Program-made: the position numbers and the translations under genes
Assembly: GCF_009765705.1 (NCBI RefSeq)
Contig: NZ_LMUX01000009.1
Span: 1 to 64,000, forward strand
Length of the DNA stretch: 64,000 nt
DNA from: Burkholderia sp. L27(2015)
GTDB taxonomy: Bacteria; Pseudomonadota; Gammaproteobacteria; Burkholderiales; Burkholderiaceae
Direction: 5' to 3'
In this document: positions 35,191 to 43,542 of the stretch, in pieces
Layout of the letters: the number at the start of each line of letters is the position of its first letter
Position numbering within the stretch: the first letter of the stretch is position 1
Notes under the pieces: model-generated
Told to the model about the DNA's origin: nothing
Seen by the model: only the letters and a program-made list of their open reading frames with translations
Databases searched by the model: none

Positions 35191-36306
35191 ATGGGATTCG
35201 TCATCAATGGCAAATTTACCGCGCAACGCATCACTGGGGTGCAGCGTGTCGCAAGCGAGTTGACGCGCGCGTTGGCCGAGCGCGCGATGCGGCACGGCAA
35301 CCTCGCGCTGGTGGTGCCCAGGAACGCCCGGCCAGCGCAATCCGAGCTCGAGCGGCGTCAAGTCAGCGGCGGCATTATAGGCCGTCTCACAGGCAATCTC
35401 TGGGAGCAAATCGCGTTGCCGCTATCGACACGCGCGCAGACGCTCGTCAGTTTGTGCAATACCGGACCCCTATTCAAAAGACGTCACGTCGTGATGATCC
35501 ATGACATGGCGATCTACGACACGGCTGCGGCGTTCACTCGAAAATTCCGTCTGTGGTATCGCCTGGTATTTTCGCTGCTGCGTCGCAATTCACTGCACTT
35601 GCTTACGGTTTCAGAATTTTCGCGGCAACGCATGATTCATCACCTGCATGTGCCGGCGTCGCGGATTTCCGTTATCCGCCCGGCCGTGGACCACCTGGAA
35701 CACATTGTCAGTGATGACGGCGTGCTCGCGCGGCATGCCCTGCTGCCGCAACGGTATTGTCTGATGGTCGGTAGTCTGGATCCGCGCAAAAACCTGACGC
35801 GATGCCTGGCGGCGATCGAGCAGCTCGCCTACCCGCCCGACTTCAAATTCGTTCTGGCCGGAGGGAGCAACGCCCGCGTCTTCGAGGCCGTGACAGGGCC
35901 GCAATCGCAGGCCTCCCGACAAGTGATACGAACGGGTTTTGTCACCGATGGCGAATTGAAGGCGCTTTACGAAAACGCCATGTGTTTTGTGTTCCCTTCG
36001 CTCTATGAAGGATTTGGACTGCCGCCGCTCGAGGCGATGTACTGCGGTTGTCCGGTGATCGCGTCGCGGCAGGCATCGTTGCCTGAAGTGTGCGGCGATG
36101 CGGCGTTGTATTGCGATGCAGCCTCGATCGACGACATCGCGCAGAAAATCGAGCTGATGCTGGGCTCTCCAGAGTTGCGTGAGAGGCACCGGCAACTTGG
36201 GTTGAAACGCGCGCACGCGCACGGTTGGCGCGAGGCAGCAGATCAATTGTCCGACGCGTTGGCGCACATTGAAGCGTCAGATGCCGGTCTGGCTTCCGAT
36301 ACGTAA
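35191..36306 (+). CDS. GT4-family glycosyltransferase
   Basis: 371 residues from the ATG at 35191, which follows a strong aaaggag site. It opens MGFVINGKFTAQRITGVQRVASELTRAL and carries the GT4 motifs YCLMVGSLDPRKNLTRCLAAI and FPSLYEGFGLPPLEAMYCGCPVIAS (E-x7-E). It should add one sugar of the repeat unit, with a nucleotide-sugar donor, at the cytoplasmic membrane face. It sits between the kinase and polymerase genes; the end overlaps the polymerase start. Confidence 0.9.
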   Translation: MGFVINGKFTAQRITGVQRVASELTRALAERAMRHGNLALVVPRNARPAQSELERRQVSGGIIGRLTGNLWEQIALPLSTRAQTLVSLCNTGPLFKRRHVVMIHDMAIYDTAAAFTRKFRLWYRLVFSLLRRNSLHLLTVSEFSRQRMIHHLHVPASRISVIRPAVDHLEHIVSDDGVLARHALLPQRYCLMVGSLDPRKNLTRCLAAIEQLAYPPDFKFVLAGGSNARVFEAVTGPQSQASRQVIRTGFVTDGELKALYENAMCFVFPSLYEGFGLPPLEAMYCGCPVIASRQASLPEVCGDAALYCDAASIDDIAQKIELMLGSPELRERHRQLGLKRAHAHGWREAADQLSDALAHIEASDAGLASDT

Positions 36307-37696
36307 TAACTCATTTCAGGCGGAATTTGTGGCGTACATATCGCTCATCGCATTGCTGTTTTCGGTCACGAACTTCGTGCCGCTGAGTGCCATCGGTTTC
36401 ATTCCGATTGTGCTGGGCGTGTGGCGGTTTTTTGGCCGGACCTATCCGGCCTTCGTGGTGGCACTGGCGGCGTTCGCGCTCTATGCACTGGTGTCGACGC
36501 TGCTCTATGATCCGGCGTCGTTGGGTAATTTCGAGTTCTACCGACGCGACGGAAATTTCTTTATCGCCTATGCGCCCATACTCGCTGGCTGTGTCTATGC
36601 GCACAGATGGGATTTGAACAAGCTGCTGAGGCGTTTCTTCATCTTCGCCGTGGCAGCGAACATTCCTGTTTACGCGGTATATCTCGCACATGCCGGCCTA
36701 TTGTCCATCTTCACGCATCCCGACGAATCGTTCGGTAGTTATTTCGTCGCCCGCAATGCTGCCGGCGGCTTCCTGGCGATTCTGTTTTGCCTGGGAATCG
36801 CATGTTATCTGACGCGGCGTGGCACGCTGCTCACGGGCATGCTGATGCTTAACGGCATGATGCTGTTTTCGACATACAGCCGCGGGTCGATGCTTGGATT
36901 GCTGGTCGTCGTGCCCTATCTGTTTGTGCGCCGCAGTTGGGCGCGTCCGGTGCTAGCCACCTTGATCGTGGGCCTCATTGGCGTGTCGCTGTTTATCGCG
37001 ATCAGTCACACCCACTCGTCGATCAACTATCTGGGTTACCGCTTCGACATATCCAACCCGGACGAAAAGGTCGCGAACCTGGATATCCGCTACGAGTGGC
37101 TTTGGCCGCGGGCGCTCGAATATTTCAAACTCAGTCCCATCGTGGGGATGGGCTTCGGATCGTTCGACGACCAGATCTCGTCAGTGGTCAATTACTTTGG
37201 GGTGTACGCGCAACCGGTCGGCGTGACCATCATGCACAGCGATTCGCATGCGCATAATTCCTTCCTGAATATTCTGGCCGAGCTGGGTGTCGTGGGACTG
37301 TTCCTGATGATGCGCTTTTACTGGGAACTCATGATGTGGGCGATCAAAGGCGCCAAGGCGTCGGCCAGCGACGCCTACACCGATTACACCGGCTTTGTTT
37401 TTGTCGAGCTGTCTGCGGTATGCCTGCTGGTTATGTCGGTATCGGAACATCGGCTTACCACGCCTTCGAATGTCCTATTGCCGGCTCTGGCGATTTCCTT
37501 GCTGCTAGCCTCGCGCTTGCGGACCGCTACCGTTACCTCCGGTCTCGGTCGGTCGCTTGTGCGCGCCGGGTTCACTGGCTTAAGGGGTGGCCCGCAGACA
37601 GGGCCGAATATGGCGCCGCCGACGGGGCCACAGACGGGGCCGCATACGCCACCGCGCACCGTACCGATTCACGGCAGCGGTGTGACCACCAGGTAG
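36269..37696 (+). CDS. Wzy-type polysaccharide polymerase / O-antigen ligase-like protein
   Basis: 475 residues if the TTG at 36269 is used; an ATG at 36281 or GTG at 36332 is as likely. About 10-12 hydrophobic helices are visible, with the Wzy_C pattern: a large periplasmic loop (ISNPDEKVANLDIRYEWLWPRALEYFKLSPIVGMGFG) and H-x-HNSFLNILAELGVVGL. It joins lipid-linked repeat units in the periplasm. The C-terminal 55 residues after the last helix are a soluble tail made of GPQTGP / APPTGP repeats. The 3' end overlaps the glycosidase gene by 28 bases on the opposite strand. Confidence 0.85.
   Translation: MKRQMPVWLPIRNNSFQAEFVAYISLIALLFSVTNFVPLSAIGFIPIVLGVWRFFGRTYPAFVVALAAFALYALVSTLLYDPASLGNFEFYRRDGNFFIAYAPILAGCVYAHRWDLNKLLRRFFIFAVAANIPVYAVYLAHAGLLSIFTHPDESFGSYFVARNAAGGFLAILFCLGIACYLTRRGTLLTGMLMLNGMMLFSTYSRGSMLGLLVVVPYLFVRRSWARPVLATLIVGLIGVSLFIAISHTHSSINYLGYRFDISNPDEKVANLDIRYEWLWPRALEYFKLSPIVGMGFGSFDDQISSVVNYFGVYAQPVGVTIMHSDSHAHNSFLNILAELGVVGLFLMMRFYWELMMWAIKGAKASASDAYTDYTGFVFVELSAVCLLVMSVSEHRLTTPSNVLLPALAISLLLASRLRTATVTSGLGRSLVRAGFTGLRGGPQTGPNMAPPTGPQTGPHTPPRTVPIHGSGVTTR
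37586..37650 (+). repeat. imperfect GGGCCxCAGACG repeats at the end of the polymerase gene
   Basis: In-frame repeats encode G-P-Q-T-G-P, N-M-A-P-P-T-G-P, Q-T-G-P-H-T-P-P at the end of the Wzy-like protein. The DNA unit is roughly 12 bases. It lies after the last membrane helix. Confidence 0.8.
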
Positions 37697-39135
37697 CCGA
37701 GATGGCTCGCCAGGGGCTTGCCATCGGAGTTGCTACCTGCGCCCGGTGCATCGAAGGCAAGCGACAGGCGCGTGCCTTGCCACGATACCTCGAGCTTCGC
37801 ATCGGGCACCGGCGTGCCGCTGACCGCATCGATGTAAGTCAGCTTGACGTGTCCCGAAGCGGGCGCTGGCAGATCGTCGACTTCGAGCGAGCGATGGCCT
37901 TGCTGTGCATGAACCTGAAACACAATATTTTCATCCGCATACAGCGCCTTGCCCGATGCGCCGTCGCTAAATCGTATCGGGTGGTGAAACGGCGCGAGTA
38001 CGCCTGACACGTTTTGCCTGAGCGCGATCAACGCGCGTCCCGATGGGTTATAGGTTCGAGGCGACCCGCGGTGCGTGAGCCGATACGCTTCGAGCCCGTC
38101 CCAGTGATAGATCAGCGAGAGGTATTTATCGGGATCGTTCCACTGGTGATCCAAGGCCCATACCGCAAGGCTGAAGTAATAGTCAGGCAAGTACTGCGGA
38201 TTGCGCATATACGTATCACCGATTTCGGTCTGCCACACGCCGCGTACCTTGCCCGTCGCGACATAGCGCTGGTAGAGCCGATCGAGGTCGCCGATGCCGA
38301 GATAGTGCACATCGAGGTAATCGACATAGTCGAGCATGCGTGCATGCTCGCTGGGGCTCTCGTATTCCAGCCACTTGATGTAGTTGTCCATACCGCCTTG
38401 GTCGGGCCATCCGCCATACACCACATAGGCGTGGTACTTATGAATGATGCGTGCCGCCGGAATATGGATCAGGTTGACGTAGTCCTGCATGGCGTTGGCA
38501 TAGACCTGCGCGTGTTGCGGATCACCGTGCGGATTGTCCGGTGACGGCCCATGCCAGAAGGTCGCCTGCGGTGAGCCGCCCGATAATGGGCCGGCCGCTT
38601 CATTCCAAATCTGGAAATACTTCACGTTGTAGGGTGGCGCCGAATACTTCTTCACCACGGCTTCCACATATTCCTGCCAATAATGCTCGTTCTTCGGCGC
38701 CGAGTTACTGTCGCCCGGAACCATGCCGTTCCAGGCCGGCGTATAGCCCAGGAAGATCAACGATTTGATGCCGTGCCGATTGTTGTTCAAGATGATCGAG
38801 GGGAGCGCCGTGTTATAGCCGGGTCCGGTCTTGTCGATATCGAGCGCACTGGCGGGCGAGTCTGCACGGCCTGGGCCGACTGAATCGCGGCCCCAGGTCA
38901 AGCCCATGTTTTTCCAGACCAGGAAGTCATTCGCCGAGCTCGGCCAACCGTTGGCGCCGATCAGTTCGGTGATCCTTGGCGGTTCGGGCCGCGGTTGGAT
39001 CCGCGAGGGCGCGGTGTTCGGCACGGCATCGGCCGAGTAAGCGGTCTGCGGAAAACTCATGCTTGCACTCGCGGCGAGCATTGCGCAGGCGCCAAGGTAT
39101 TGCGTCCGCGATAGCGGCCGTTTGCGCTGCATCAT
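37669..39135 (-). CDS. exported glycoside hydrolase, GH39 / PslG-like
   Basis: 488 residues. The N-terminus has a signal peptide (YLGACAMLAASASMSFPQTAYSADA). The TIM-barrel shows the clan GH-A pair: acid/base Glu in FQIWNEAAGP (E179) and nucleophile Glu in VWQTEIGDTY (E304), about 125 residues apart. A C-terminal beta domain follows. PslG, a GH39 enzyme in the Pseudomonas Psl locus, trims or releases the exopolysaccharide in the periplasm, and the same role is likely here. The gene lies within the locus but on the opposite strand to the polymerase. Confidence 0.85.
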   Translation of the reverse strand: MMQRKRPLSRTQYLGACAMLAASASMSFPQTAYSADAVPNTAPSRIQPRPEPPRITELIGANGWPSSANDFLVWKNMGLTWGRDSVGPGRADSPASALDIDKTGPGYNTALPSIILNNNRHGIKSLIFLGYTPAWNGMVPGDSNSAPKNEHYWQEYVEAVVKKYSAPPYNVKYFQIWNEAAGPLSGGSPQATFWHGPSPDNPHGDPQHAQVYANAMQDYVNLIHIPAARIIHKYHAYVVYGGWPDQGGMDNYIKWLEYESPSEHARMLDYVDYLDVHYLGIGDLDRLYQRYVATGKVRGVWQTEIGDTYMRNPQYLPDYYFSLAVWALDHQWNDPDKYLSLIYHWDGLEAYRLTHRGSPRTYNPSGRALIALRQNVSGVLAPFHHPIRFSDGASGKALYADENIVFQVHAQQGHRSLEVDDLPAPASGHVKLTYIDAVSGTPVPDAKLEVSWQGTRLSLAFDAPGAGSNSDGKPLASHLGYLVVTPLP

Positions 39136-39175
39136 GGAGATAGCCTTGTCTGAGATGTAGAGAGCGGTATGCCGC

Positions 39176-40249
39176 TCAGTGCGAGGGCGGCGCGCGGTCG
39201 TGAACGGACGCGATTGCCAGGCGCGCGCGTGGCTTCATCTCGCGGCCAAGAATGCGCTTCACCGTACGCTTGACGAGAAACACGCTTCGATCGAGATGCA
39301 CGCCCCAGGCAAAATTTCCCAACGCGCGGCGCGGCGCGGCGTCGCTATGTTGCGTGAGGAAATCCTGGTGCTGTTTTGCCAGGGCGCCAACGATCTGCAG
39401 GGCGGCCGGAAATACGGCGGCATCCACGCGCGCCGCTTGCGAACAGGTATGCAGGAACATCTTGTGGAATAGGCTCAACCAATACTCCCCCTGCGCAGTA
39501 CCGCAACGCGCGAGCGCTTCCGCGGCATTCATGGCGAGATCGCGCACCGTATTCAGTGTTGCCACATGGGTGATGCTGCCGCCGCGGCGGCGATAGCGAT
39601 ATAACCGATGCTCCAGCCGATGCAGCGAGCTGGCACGCAAATAGAGTTGGGGAAGTATGGCGTTGTCTTCGTAGTGGCGCCCGAGCGGGAAGCGCACGTC
39701 ATGCCAAAGCGTGCTGCGATAAACCCGTGCCCACACGAACGCTTGATAGGTTTCGACGAATTCGGATAACGCGGCTGTGTCGACGTTGCGCGATCCTGTT
39801 GCGTCGACGGGGACCAGCGTTACCGTATCGACCGGGTGGCCGGCGTCGCTTACCACGTCGATATTGAATTCGACGATGTCGGCTCGACCCGCGAGCAGAA
39901 CCGGCATTATCTGCTCGAAGAAGTCAGGAGCCCACATGTCGTCGCCGTCGAGAAAAGCGAGGTAACGCGAACGGGTCTCGTCAATGCCTCGATTGCGCGT
40001 GGCGCTTACTCCCGCATTGTCTTGCGATATCACCCTGACATGGTGCCCTGGGTGGTCGCGCAGGGTGGCTTCGATTTGTGCCGCGGTGCTGTCGGTGGAA
40101 CCGTCATTGACCACGATCACGGCTATGTCTTCGCTGAAGCGTTGTTGCAAGACCGACTCGAGACAATCGCGTATGTAATGTTCGAGGTTATAGACGGAGA
40201 TAACGACCGTCAGCAAGCGGTCGCCGGATTCCTGCGCAGCTGTCGTCAT
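39176..40249 (-). CDS. GT2-family glycosyltransferase
   Basis: 357 residues from the ATG at 40249; the frame opens 25 codons earlier. The N-terminal GT-A domain has LTVVISVYNLEHYIRDCLESVL, VIVVNDGSTDST, NAGVSATRNRGI and the metal-site YLAFLDGDDMW (DxD). The C-terminal third is basic and ends in MKPRARLAIASVHD. It should transfer a sugar in repeat-unit assembly or side-group addition. It precedes the glycosidase gene by 40 bases on the same strand, so the two may be cotranscribed. Confidence 0.9.
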   Translation of the reverse strand: MTTAAQESGDRLLTVVISVYNLEHYIRDCLESVLQQRFSEDIAVIVVNDGSTDSTAAQIEATLRDHPGHHVRVISQDNAGVSATRNRGIDETRSRYLAFLDGDDMWAPDFFEQIMPVLLAGRADIVEFNIDVVSDAGHPVDTVTLVPVDATGSRNVDTAALSEFVETYQAFVWARVYRSTLWHDVRFPLGRHYEDNAILPQLYLRASSLHRLEHRLYRYRRRGGSITHVATLNTVRDLAMNAAEALARCGTAQGEYWLSLFHKMFLHTCSQAARVDAAVFPAALQIVGALAKQHQDFLTQHSDAAPRRALGNFAWGVHLDRSVFLVKRTVKRILGREMKPRARLAIASVHDRAPPSH

Positions 40250-40441
40250 GGGTTGGCTCCTGGCGCGGTGGCATAGGCGCGGTGTGCACCCTGCCGAACT
40301 ATCGTACGCGTGGCGAGCTCGCATGGCTGTGCGAAATCACACACGTCGCGGACACATCGCACGCACATCCCACGCAGGCACACACACAGGGCTGTGCAGG
40401 ATCACACACCGCGCGCACACGTTACGCGTATCCCGGGCCGT

Positions 40442-41692
40442 TCAAGCGGGCTTGCGCTTGAAGAGTTCCACGCCCTGCAGCGACAGCGTGTAAGCCATGG
40501 CGACCACGATCATCGTTTCGGTCGCCAACACGGTGGCGGCGGCGCCTGTCGCACCAAACAGTTTGGCCAGCAGCGCCAGCAAAACGAAATTGAATACGCC
40601 GGACGCCATCAAGATTCGGCTGAACGGCACTTTGAGTCCGAGCGGTAACATGGTCTGCACGCCGAACACGTCGGTCATTCCGGCCATGAACGGCACGAAT
40701 GCCATCCAGCGCAGCACGTCCACCGTGGGCGCGAATTGCTGCCCGTAGAGTAGGTGCACCGCAAACGGCGCAGCGAGGAAAATCGCCAGCGACATGAAGA
40801 GCACGATGGTCCCTTGCACCATCAGCATTTTGCGCAGGAACGCAAAAGCATCTTCGCGTGCATGGTGCATCAAGTAGCTGATATGCGGATATGCCGCCGT
40901 TTTCAACGGGCTGAGCATGCCGAGCGCCGCCCTGATCAGCTTGTCGCCCGCGGCGAAATAACCGGCTGCGACATTGCCGGAAATGAGTGCGAGCACCACG
41001 GTGTTGCTCGAAGCATAGAAGTCGGCCACCGCGGTCGCCATGAAAACGCGCCAGCCATCGCGCAAAGCCGCGAAGATCTCGCCTGGCTGGATGCGCACGA
41101 ATTCGATCTCGCGCCGTACAAACAGATAAATCATCACGCCGATTCCTGACAGCATCGGTACCGCACTGTTCACGGCCATCGCCCACTCCAGATCGCCACG
41201 ATCGCGCACCAGCAGGAACATCGCCGGGATGCTGAGCGCGCGCCCCGCGAAAACCAGGATGCTGATCGCGCGCAGGTCTTCGACACCCTGGAAATACCAG
41301 GTCGGCAGCAGCGAAGCGCCCAGCACCATTCCGTAGCCGATGACGAGTAGTCCGCGATCCTGCGCGAGACGTTGGAACGCGAACGTCAGCAAGAGCAGCA
41401 CCACGAAGCCGGTCGCCATGATCAGCAACTGAGCGAGGAAAGTCGCCCAGAAGATTTGTGATCGGCGAGTCCGATCATGCCGGTGAATCGCGACTTGGGG
41501 CGTAGCCGTCAGGTAGAAGCCGTAATTGGTCAACGTGACGAAGTAGGTGGTGAAAGCCAATGCAAAACTCAAGCGGCCATAACCGTCCGGCGACAAGATA
41601 CGGGTCAGCCACGGCAGGGTAAGCAGTGGGACCACATAGGTCGAGATTTGCACCGTCATCAATACGGCGAAGTTTTTTCTGACCGAAGCCAT
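40442..41692 (-). CDS. Wzx-type polysaccharide flippase
   Basis: 416 residues with about 12 hydrophobic helices. The start MASVRKNFAVLMTVQISTYVVPLLTLPWLTRILSPDGYGRLSFA is typical of the MATE-like/MOP superfamily flippases. The middle contains AAGYFAAGDKLIRAALGMLSPLKTAAYPHIS, also characteristic. It moves the undecaprenyl-diphosphate-linked repeat unit across the inner membrane for Wzy. It lies in the same direction as the two GT2 genes and the glycosidase. A 190-base CA-rich spacer (40250-40441) separates it from the GT2 gene behind. Confidence 0.9.
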   Translation of the reverse strand: MASVRKNFAVLMTVQISTYVVPLLTLPWLTRILSPDGYGRLSFALAFTTYFVTLTNYGFYLTATPQVAIHRHDRTRRSQIFWATFLAQLLIMATGFVVLLLLTFAFQRLAQDRGLLVIGYGMVLGASLLPTWYFQGVEDLRAISILVFAGRALSIPAMFLLVRDRGDLEWAMAVNSAVPMLSGIGVMIYLFVRREIEFVRIQPGEIFAALRDGWRVFMATAVADFYASSNTVVLALISGNVAAGYFAAGDKLIRAALGMLSPLKTAAYPHISYLMHHAREDAFAFLRKMLMVQGTIVLFMSLAIFLAAPFAVHLLYGQQFAPTVDVLRWMAFVPFMAGMTDVFGVQTMLPLGLKVPFSRILMASGVFNFVLLALLAKLFGATGAAATVLATETMIVVAMAYTLSLQGVELFKRKPA

Positions 41693-41752
41693 TCCGACGA
41701 TCTCCTGGGGGCGGCTAAGGATTGAACGTTGCGTTCAATGTCGGGTTCGGCA

Positions 41753-42610
41753 TCAGGTGGACGGATGTTGGGCAAGCAATCCATGGCTGCGGCCCAGACA
41801 ACGCGTCCAATGCAGTCGGGCGCGCTTCGGCTCGAGGCGCACAAGCGCAAGCGCAGCACCCAGCAGAGGGCGAGTCAACGAGCGCGCCTTGAACCAGAGC
41901 GGATAGTGGTGTTTGCGCAGCACGTACCCCATACCAGCACCGTAAAAATAAGTACGCTCCAACATCTTGGACGTGATCACCTGTTCGGAAGGCGGGTGGC
42001 GAACGAATAGGTCAGGGAGGTAGTTGAGCCGAAAGCCGCCTTTGACGACACGGATCAGATAATCGGTTTCCTCGCCGGAACCATACGGCGTGCCTGCCCC
42101 GACGCCCAGTGTTTCATCGAACTCGCCGACCGCTTCGACTGCATGCCTTTTTAAGAAAATGCAGGAGGAAATGCCGCGCCCCCAAACGTTGAATAGGGTA
42201 ATCGGACCGTCTTTGCGATCGTACCGGGGCCCGGAGTCGCGATCCTTGCTATCGAGCTGGCGGCCTGTGACACCGTCGTAGTCCGAATTCAGCAAGCGCA
42301 TTACACGAGCCAGCAGATTGGGCGGGTACCAGCAATCGTCATCGGGAAACGCGATGATGTCGCCGTCGCATGATTTCAAGCCGACGTTGCGCGCCTTGGA
42401 CAAACCCGGCGCGCAGTGCAGATGTTTGATAGCAAGGTTGCCGCCGTGACTAGCCAGCAACGCATCGAGACGGTTGTCGGCGTTCTGGTCGACGATAACG
42501 ATTTCGAAGTTTTGATAGCTCTGTGCGCGAACTTTCTCGAGAAAAAATTTTAGCTGTTCCGTTCGGCCGAGTGTGGCGAGCAGCAGAGATATCTTGAGGG
42601 AAGATTGCAT
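41753..42610 (-). CDS. GT2-family glycosyltransferase
   Basis: 285 residues. The GT-A fold opens KISLLLATLGRTEQLKFFLEK, with FEIVIVDQNADNRLDALL and APGLSKARNVGLKSCDGDIIAFPDDDCWYPP (the DxD equivalent). GSGEETDYLIRVVKGG is the conserved acceptor-side E-D motif. It is probably the third or fourth sugar transferase of the repeat unit. It lies 60 bases before the flippase gene on the same strand, so they are likely one operon. Confidence 0.9.
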   Translation of the reverse strand: MQSSLKISLLLATLGRTEQLKFFLEKVRAQSYQNFEIVIVDQNADNRLDALLASHGGNLAIKHLHCAPGLSKARNVGLKSCDGDIIAFPDDDCWYPPNLLARVMRLLNSDYDGVTGRQLDSKDRDSGPRYDRKDGPITLFNVWGRGISSCIFLKRHAVEAVGEFDETLGVGAGTPYGSGEETDYLIRVVKGGFRLNYLPDLFVRHPPSEQVITSKMLERTYFYGAGMGYVLRKHHYPLWFKARSLTRPLLGAALALVRLEPKRARLHWTRCLGRSHGLLAQHPST

Positions 42611-42774
42611 GGGATTAGTCCTTGAACCGTGGTCGGAAGACGGCCCCGTGCTGGCTTACGCACAGGCCTTTCTAGTGCTCGCGGGGTCAGGGTCGCTTTA
42701 TTGCCGGGCTGGCAAGCCGCCCGATGCGACTGAGCTCAGGCTATCATCGTGTGGTCGGATGATCGGTGCGTGAA

Positions 42775-42843
42775 CACACCCATAAGCACACCCATAAGCA
42801 CACCCATAAGCACACCCATAAGCACACCCATAAGCACACCCAT
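42775..42843. repeat. 5.75 tandem copies of a 12-bp unit (cacacccataag)
   Basis: The unit is exactly repeated with no mismatch and lies between the last polysaccharide gene and the PRC-barrel gene. It reads His-Lys-His-Thr on one frame, but the small frames containing it have no ribosome site or family. Perfect identity of copies implies recent slippage and probably length variation among strains. Confidence 0.95.
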
Positions 42844-43080
42844 GAATGCATGCATGCTTCAATGTACTGGCATGGCCGGGATGCTGGGGAGCGCGGCACG
42901 TATCCTATGCGTGCGTGTGCAAGAAAAAATATAAGAGATCGCCATTTTTTTCTAACGATTGGCCGCAATGCGACCTAAGATGAACTGGGGCGCGTATGGC
43001 GCGCTATTCACCAGATCATTGATAGGCCGATGGCGCAACGACAGCGCGGAATCGGCAATTCTTTTTAAATAAGGAAAATC

Positions 43081-43518
43081 ATGAAGGCGAACTTGCTCAC
43101 ATTGCTGATTGCGTCGTCACTCGCGCTGGCATCGATACCGACGCATGCTCAAGTGGCCGGCGCCCAGCCGCTCGGCATCACCGTGGAAGAATCAGCGGCG
43201 ATACTGGGAGGGTGGAGTGTCAGGAAGTCCATCATGGACAAACCGGTATTCAATCAAGACGGGGCGCGTGTGGGTGTCATACATGACATCATCGTCGCGC
43301 CGGATCGGTCGGTGTCGTACGCGATCATTGCGGCGGACCAGTTCCTGGGCGTTTCGCATCATGACGTCGCGATCCCGATCGAGCAGCTCGATTTCGCCAA
43401 TGGCCGGCTGGTGCTTGCCGGTGCGACTAAGAGTGCGATCAAGGCGATGCCGGTGTTTCAGTACGCCAAGGTGATGGCTGCGATGCCAAAACCCAGAGCG
43501 GAATACGAGCATCATTGA
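43081..43518 (+). CDS. exported PRC-barrel domain protein
   Basis: 145 residues. A Sec signal peptide (MKANLLTLLIASSLALASIPTHAQ) is followed by a PRC-barrel (about 55-125): IMDKPVFNQDGARVGVIHDIIVAPDRSVSYAIIAADQFLGVSHHDVAIPIEQLDF. PRC-barrels are small beta barrels in photosynthetic reaction centres and RNA-processing proteins; periplasmic versions are common in Burkholderiaceae and of unknown function. An aaggaaa ribosome site precedes the ATG. The gene is a single unit, convergent with the TetR fusion gene. Confidence 0.87.
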   Translation: MKANLLTLLIASSLALASIPTHAQVAGAQPLGITVEESAAILGGWSVRKSIMDKPVFNQDGARVGVIHDIIVAPDRSVSYAIIAADQFLGVSHHDVAIPIEQLDFANGRLVLAGATKSAIKAMPVFQYAKVMAAMPKPRAEYEHH

Positions 43519-43542
43519 TCTGTGCGGGATGCGTTGATACGC

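Noticed and set aside
42775-42843. CRISPR array
   Set aside because: The units are contiguous 12-mers without spacers, and no cas gene is in the window.
42766-42978. His/Lys/Thr-repeat frames through the 12-bp repeats
   Set aside because: They are translations of tandem DNA repeats on both strands without ribosome sites; treated as a repeat only.
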